Assembly: GCA_026393835.1 (NCBI GenBank)
Contig: JAPKZK010000120.1
Location: forward strand, 1-35,757
Direction of reading: 5' to 3'
Origin: Candidatus Aminicenantota bacterium
GTDB lineage: Bacteria > Acidobacteriota > Aminicenantia > UBA2199
Length of the DNA stretch: 35,757 bases
A program made the translations under genes and the position numbers. The notes beneath the pieces were generated by a model. That model was given only the letters and a program-made list of their open reading frames with translations. It made no database searches and had not been told where the DNA came from. This document shows, one piece after another, positions 30,842 through 35,757 of this stretch. The number at the start of each line of letters is the position of its first letter. The stretch's first letter is position 1.

Positions 30842-33800
30842 TTAATCTGCGTTTACATTATCTGTTTTATTCAAACAATCAACTATTTGAGAAAAATTTT
30901 TCATAAATATTTCCTTAATGGCGAAGCCTGAATTTTGAATGAATGATATCCACAATTTTTCGGCGGCGAAGTCTTCCAGTAAAAACATTCCGACATGCGG
31001 TGAAGAATATTTTATTGTCGCCAATCTTTCTTCATGTAACGGGCTTTTAAAAAAATCAGAAGACCCGATTATTGCATTAAAGGAAAAAGGAGACCTCAAA
31101 TTTTTAAAAACTGAACCGGCAATATACCCTTTGGACGCATAGTTCGTGAAATTGAGCTTATTCTCCTTAATAAACCGCTTGTAATCGATGAAACCGTCGA
31201 TCACGGATTTGGGGTCCTCATGCAGGGAAAGAAGAACCGGGATCGTGTCGTGAAAATCACCGAGAACATGATTAAAGTCGCCGTCTTTATAGATTCTGCC
31301 ATTGGTTACATACTCAATCGGCGCTTTATCCACTCCAAATAAATCACCTATGGATTTTGCAAATGTCAGAAACGCAATTTCGTTATAATATCCCTTGAAC
31401 TTTTCGTCTATGTTTGATATATCAACTTCAAACGATTCATATTTCGTGTTGGCCATTTTGTATTTTTTTAAAATCGCTTTATTGGTGCGACTGTAATCCC
31501 CGAAATTTAAGTATTTGTCTAAACCGATATGATCATAATTTTGCTCCTTCATGAACCGGACATAATCATAATAATCGGTTATCGGTGCGCGAGGCTCTTC
31601 CAATCCATGTTTGACGGCGTATAATTGCTTATCCAGGATACCGACGCAGGCGCCGTCGCCAATGAGGTGATTAACCTGCAGGAAAAGCCTGAGATGGGTG
31701 TGATCCAACCTTAGTAAACAAGCACGGAACAATACTTTATCCAATACCTCCATCGGTTTATTGAAATAACGGATCAATTGCTCGATTATTTTTTCCCGGC
31801 AGGCAGCGGAATAAGAGGAGATATCGATAAAAGGCAACCGGATATTGGAAAAGGAATCGTATTCCTCGATGAAATAACTTCTTTTTTTATTTATAATAAC
31901 AGATCTCAGCAAGGAATTTCTTTGAGTTAATTTTTCAACAAAACCCCTGATTTTTTCTTCATCCATGGGATAGGTAAAATCATAGAAATTATAGGCAAAT
32001 TGCGTTGAAACTTCATCGAAGGGAGGGAGCAGCCATGCGGCTTGTACCGGCGAAACTTCATAAATACGGGATTGTTTATTCATTTTCAATAAATCCGACA
32101 GCCGCTGGACTTCTTCTACTTCTTTCTCCATGAGCGCCTGTTCTTCCGGGCTGACCTCGTCCTTTAACGCCGGCTTATCTTCTTCGCTTACCGGGGGCGA
32201 GGGTTCAACGGCATTTTCCATCATGTCGATCCCGCTTTCTTTTCTCAAACCCGCGCAGATATCATGGATATTCTGATAAAATAGAAACTGCTGGATAGAT
32301 GCGTTGATGCCGTATGTTTTTTTAATCAGGCCGATCAATTGAACGGCCCTGATGGAATCGCCCCCCAATTCGTAAAAGTCATCATATATTCCCACCGGTT
32401 CAATCCCAAAGAAAGATTGAAATATGTCCACGAGTTTTTGTTCCATATCATCGGTGGGGGGAACATATTCTGCTTTTAATTTGGGTCTTTTACGTTTATG
32501 TTGAACGGGCGGCGAGTCTGCATTGTCAATTTTTGCCGCAGCGCCTTCGCCTTGTCGGGGAGAGGGCAGTAAAGTATCCATGTCTTTCCCCGCCATCAGG
32601 CCGGCGATGATTTTACGTAGATCGCCCAGGGGAGGGTAAGAGGTACGTTCAAAGGAATAGGGCGGCAAGGCAATACGCCCCCGCTTTTCATGTGCATAAA
32701 AGCCTTCCCAGTCGACATTTGCGCCAAATAACCACAATCGCCCGATCTTGTCCAGGAGGAAACCGACATCGTTGCCTTCTTCTTTGGTGTACCGGACCAA
32801 ATTCAACGCCGGGTTTTCTTCTCCTTTGAGGGGATGCATTCCGATATACAGGGGCAATCCGCGGTCGGCGCCCACCTGGGCAAAGAGGGGGTTAAGCTCC
32901 TGGAGCAGCCGGCCGATTCCGTCTGAGAAACGGATGGTTTCCGTCATGTGACGGGCCCAGTATCCAGGCGAGGTGGCCTGCTGCCGGGTGATCCAGTCGC
33001 CGGTTAGCCCGGATATATAAGGAATTTTAGGGGTATCCAGGCGGATTCCCTCAAAATGGTTGACAAATTCCTCTTTAAACGGAACCATCATCCTGGAATG
33101 CCCGGCCCTGTAGAGCAAAAATCGGTAACATTCATGTCCTTTTTCCTTTAACTCTTTTCTCAACTGTTTAATGGGGGCGGGGGGACCGGAGACGATACAA
33201 AAGGCCGGGCCATTAACGGCTGCAATGTCTATGTCGCCGTTCAACAGGTGTTTGAGTTCTTCTTCGGGAAGAGGGACGCTCATCATGGAGCCCACCGGCA
33301 TGTTCAGCATCATGCGGCCGCGGCGTAATGAAAGTTTTAACGCATCTTCCAGGGAAAAGACGCCGGCCAGACAGGCGGCCGTATATTCGCCGAAACTGTA
33401 ACCGATCATGGCCTGGGGGGTGAGTCCCCATTTCATTAATAATCTTGCCAGCGAATACTCAAATATTAACGTAATGGGACCGCCGTATTGAGCGATTTCC
33501 TGTTTTGTTCCCGGGACTCCCCCGGGTGAAGGATAGAGTATCTCTTTAATGTTAACTTCACATAACGATTCCAGGATATGAAAAGCGCGGTCCATTTCCT
33601 CGCGGAATCGCGGTTCCCGGTTATAGAGGTCCAGGCCCATGTTGACATATTGGGAGCCCTGGCCCGAAAATACAAATACCAACGAACGCTTTTCCCGGCC
33701 CGTCATATGGGTTTCCAGGTTTTCACGCTCGGGTAGGGTGAGAAGCCGGAGGGCCTGCCCCGGGTTTTCGCAAACCAGCATGCGGCGGTATTGGCAAGCT

Positions 33801-35269
33801 TTCCTCCCGGCTTGTAAGGTGTAAGCGGCATCGGCCAGGTTAATATCGGGATTTTTTCCCAGGTGAAGGGCCAGGTTTTGGGTATTCCTATCCAGTGCAT
33901 CCCCGGTTTTAGCAGAGAGTAATAGGAGTTGAAACGGTCGACTTTGTGAGGGGGGAGGCGCCGGAGGCGCTTCTTCCAGTATGACATGGGCATTGGTACC
34001 GCCGATGCCAAATGAGCTTACACCTGCCCGCAGCGGGGTGATTTCATTTTTCCATCCCGATAATTTCGCATTAACATAAAAAGGGGTGTTTTCAAAGTCG
34101 ATTTTCGGATTGGGGCGTTTATAATTCAAACTGGCGGGAATAATCCCGTGGTAAATACACAATGCTGCTTTAACCAGTCCGGCTGCGCCGGCTGCCGCAT
34201 CCAGGTGCCCGATATTGGTTTTCACGGACCCGATGCGGCAATACTGCCGTTTATCGGTATTAAAGGCGAGCTTCAGGGCCTGGATTTCCACGGGATCTCC
34301 CAATTCGGTAGCAGTGCCATGGGCTTCGATATATTCGACGGTTTCCGGGTCCACCTCCGCCATTTCCAACGCGGCCTTGATGACCCTGGCCTGGCCTTCG
34401 ATGCCGGGGGTGGTAAAACCTGCTTTAGTTATACCGTCGTTATTGATGGCGGAGCCTTTAATAAGGGCATAAATATGGTCCCTGTCCTTAATGGCATCCT
34501 CCAGTCGTTTCAATACGACTACCGCCGCCCCATTTCCGCCGACAATCCCGTAGGGCCCCGCGTCAAAGGCGCGGACATGACCGTCCGATGAGTAGGGCAA
34601 GCCCTCTTGTGTTAAATAACCGCTCTTATTGAAAATAGTGGCGCTCACCCCCCCTGCGATCGACATATCGCATTCGCCGTTTAATATGGCCTGGCAGGCA
34701 GCATGAACAGCCACTAAAGATGTGGAACAGGCGGTTGACAGCGTAAAACTAGGGCCTTTTAAATCCAATTTATAAGCCACCCAGCCACTAAGAAAATCTT
34801 TATTCGTCAATACTTTGGCCGCAGTTTGTCCCAACTTATTGCATTCCCTGGAAAATAATCCCATGGCCTCCCATTCAAAATGATCGGAAGCGCCGGCAAA
34901 AAGCCCTATTAATCCATTGTAGGTATTGGGGGCGTACCCGGCATCCTCCAGGCCATTCCAGGTACACTCAAGGAAAATTCGCACTTGCGGATCCATGAGC
35001 GCGGCTTCGCTGTCGGTATATCCGAAAAAAAGTGAATCGAAATATTCGATACCTTCTAAAAAACCATTGGCTTTGACATAATTGGGATTTTTCAATTCGC
35101 TCGGATCGACGCCCGCTTCCAGGAGTTCCCCATCGGTAAAAAAGGAAATGGATTCCTTCCCGTTTACTAAATTTTCCCAGAATTCCCCGACATTCTTTGC
35201 CCCGGGAAATCGCCCCGCCATACCGATAATAGCGATTTCAAAGCCCGTTAAATTGGCTTGCTTACTCAT
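30842..35269 (-). CDS. PKS module KS-AT-carrier with C-terminal condensation domain
   Basis: The protein has 1475 residues. A ketosynthase covers about 10-435 with active-site TACSTS (Cys181), EAHGT (His317) and NIGH (His355). An acyltransferase covers about 528-830: GQGSQ, GYSFGEY (Ser625; usual GHSxGE has Tyr for His), RGRMM, and RAGHS at 721-725 where malonyl types have HAFH and methylmalonyl types YASH. A carrier domain follows at about 935-1010 with GGDS (Ser972), more like peptidyl carriers. The C-terminal part, about 1068-1460, is a condensation-like domain with NHLIGDG (1200-1206), keeping the second His and the DG of HHxxxDG. There are no KR, DH, ER or thioesterase domains. The start overlaps the preceding NRPS gene by ATGA and has GGAGG. 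It probably adds and then condenses or releases a chain. Confidence 0.93.
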   Translation of the reverse strand: MSKQANLTGFEIAIIGMAGRFPGAKNVGEFWENLVNGKESISFFTDGELLEAGVDPSELKNPNYVKANGFLEGIEYFDSLFFGYTDSEAALMDPQVRIFLECTWNGLEDAGYAPNTYNGLIGLFAGASDHFEWEAMGLFSRECNKLGQTAAKVLTNKDFLSGWVAYKLDLKGPSFTLSTACSTSLVAVHAACQAILNGECDMSIAGGVSATIFNKSGYLTQEGLPYSSDGHVRAFDAGPYGIVGGNGAAVVVLKRLEDAIKDRDHIYALIKGSAINNDGITKAGFTTPGIEGQARVIKAALEMAEVDPETVEYIEAHGTATELGDPVEIQALKLAFNTDKRQYCRIGSVKTNIGHLDAAAGAAGLVKAALCIYHGIIPASLNYKRPNPKIDFENTPFYVNAKLSGWKNEITPLRAGVSSFGIGGTNAHVILEEAPPAPPPSQSRPFQLLLLSAKTGDALDRNTQNLALHLGKNPDINLADAAYTLQAGRKACQYRRMLVCENPGQALRLLTLPERENLETHMTGREKRSLVFVFSGQGSQYVNMGLDLYNREPRFREEMDRAFHILESLCEVNIKEILYPSPGGVPGTKQEIAQYGGPITLIFEYSLARLLMKWGLTPQAMIGYSFGEYTAACLAGVFSLEDALKLSLRRGRMMLNMPVGSMMSVPLPEEELKHLLNGDIDIAAVNGPAFCIVSGPPAPIKQLRKELKEKGHECYRFLLYRAGHSRMMVPFKEEFVNHFEGIRLDTPKIPYISGLTGDWITRQQATSPGYWARHMTETIRFSDGIGRLLQELNPLFAQVGADRGLPLYIGMHPLKGEENPALNLVRYTKEEGNDVGFLLDKIGRLWLFGANVDWEGFYAHEKRGRIALPPYSFERTSYPPLGDLRKIIAGLMAGKDMDTLLPSPRQGEGAAAKIDNADSPPVQHKRKRPKLKAEYVPPTDDMEQKLVDIFQSFFGIEPVGIYDDFYELGGDSIRAVQLIGLIKKTYGINASIQQFLFYQNIHDICAGLRKESGIDMMENAVEPSPPVSEEDKPALKDEVSPEEQALMEKEVEEVQRLSDLLKMNKQSRIYEVSPVQAAWLLPPFDEVSTQFAYNFYDFTYPMDEEKIRGFVEKLTQRNSLLRSVIINKKRSYFIEEYDSFSNIRLPFIDISSYSAACREKIIEQLIRYFNKPMEVLDKVLFRACLLRLDHTHLRLFLQVNHLIGDGACVGILDKQLYAVKHGLEEPRAPITDYYDYVRFMKEQNYDHIGLDKYLNFGDYSRTNKAILKKYKMANTKYESFEVDISNIDEKFKGYYNEIAFLTFAKSIGDLFGVDKAPIEYVTNGRIYKDGDFNHVLGDFHDTIPVLLSLHEDPKSVIDGFIDYKRFIKENKLNFTNYASKGYIAGSVFKNLRSPFSFNAIIGSSDFFKSPLHEERLATIKYSSPHVGMFLLEDFAAEKLWISFIQNSGFAIKEIFMKNFSQIVDCLNKTDNVNAD

Positions 35270-35757
35270 TTGTTTCCTCCGCGTTTCTTCTGCAATCGTC
35301 TCATTCGATCCATTTTACCTCTTTCTACGGCGTCAAGCCGGTCGTCGCCGGAAAAACCGTTTTCGCTTTCTTCCCTGTCGAAATACTCTGCCAATGCGCC
35401 GATGTTTGGATATTGGAATATATGAACCATCGGGATATCCCGGTTTAAGGATTCTTTCATCCGGTTGGTCACGCGTATGATATCCAGCGATGTACCGCCG
35501 ATTTCGAAAAAATTATCGGTCACTCCTACTTTCTCTAATTCAAGGATTTCCTTCCAGATCCGGGCAATGATTTTTTCAGTATTGCTTTTGGGGGCGATAA
35601 AATCCCTGGTGAAAACGGCGCCGGTATCGGATGTAATTGCAAGCAGCTCCCGTTTGTCTACTTTTCCATTGGGTGTTACCGGTATTTTTTCTATTGGGAT
35701 AAATTGCAGAGGAACCATATAATCCGGCAGGCTTTTACCGAGGGTATTCCTGATATC
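35266..35757 (-). CDS. NRPS C-terminal end (adenylation tail + carrier), partial
   Basis: This is the 3' end of a larger gene that enters from the right edge; the frame is open through 35757. The first residues (GKSLPDYMVPLQFIPIEKIP, then TPNGKVDKREL) are the A9-A10 end of an adenylation domain, which activates an amino acid with ATP. A peptidyl carrier domain follows, with FFEIGGTSLDIIRV (phosphopantetheine Ser). A short basic tail ends RRLQKKRGGNK and may dock to the next protein. There is no thioesterase, so the chain passes to the PKS protein, whose start overlaps the stop by ATGA. Confidence 0.93.
   Translation of the reverse strand, partial: DIRNTLGKSLPDYMVPLQFIPIEKIPVTPNGKVDKRELLAITSDTGAVFTRDFIAPKSNTEKIIARIWKEILELEKVGVTDNFFEIGGTSLDIIRVTNRMKESLNRDIPMVHIFQYPNIGALAEYFDREESENGFSGDDRLDAVERGKMDRMRRLQKKRGGNK

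Overview
This window looks like a chromosomal segment of a Gram-negative-type bacterium that is rich in signalling proteins. The gene content (PEGA/BACON-type sensors, a DUF4388 + J-domain protein, LRR-Roc-COR GTPases, TonB-like C-terminal domains and an NRPS/PKS cluster) recalls the Acidobacteriota / Candidatus Aminicenantes group. That is an inference from content, not from a marker gene. Genes are densely packed in short operons with strong GGAGG-type ribosome binding sites. Intergenic gaps carry small dispersed repeats.

Layout. (1) 1-520: a promoter-driven small antitoxin-like gene on the minus strand, flanked by an inverted repeat pair and a perfect 32-bp palindrome. (2) 521-6964, minus strand: a three-gene translationally coupled signalling operon, read in the order pseudokinase-FHA, membrane Ser/Thr kinase, TPR-TM-PEGA-BACON/Ig surface protein. 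(3) 6965-7762: repeat-rich gap with an orphan addiction-module antitoxin. (4) 7763-14965, plus strand: an LRR-Roc-COR GTPase, then (with its own promoter) a P-loop ATPase coupled to a 1185-residue protein that joins a degenerate-P-loop NTPase/helical region to a second, closely related Roc-COR unit. This is the most unusual part of the window and the best candidate for an undescribed NLR-like or conflict system. (5) 15181-18102, minus: secreted plant-type LRR protein. (6) 18684-19775, plus: secreted polysaccharide deacetylase with what looks like a leaderless promoter. (7) 19787-23432, minus: double-Cache hybrid histidine kinase followed by a tandem DUF4389 membrane protein. (8) 23557-25511, minus: groES-groEL with promoter and terminator. 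(9) 25750-27947, plus: ECF sigma factor, putative anti-sigma factor and a secreted protein with two TonB-type C-terminal domains, ending at a strong terminator. (10) 28024-29469, minus: DUF4388-J-TPR protein. (11) 29658-35757, minus: the 3' end of a biosynthetic cluster, with an NRPS adenylation/carrier end, a KS-AT-PCP-condensation protein and an MDR-family reductase, coupled in that order.

The signalling modules appear to be separate regulatory units: kinase/FHA, histidine kinase/receivers, sigma/anti-sigma and Roc-COR GTPases. The NRPS/PKS proteins probably assemble one lipopeptide- or polyketide-peptide-like product together with genes beyond the right edge. No tRNA, rRNA, CRISPR array, integrase or intact insertion sequence was recognised.
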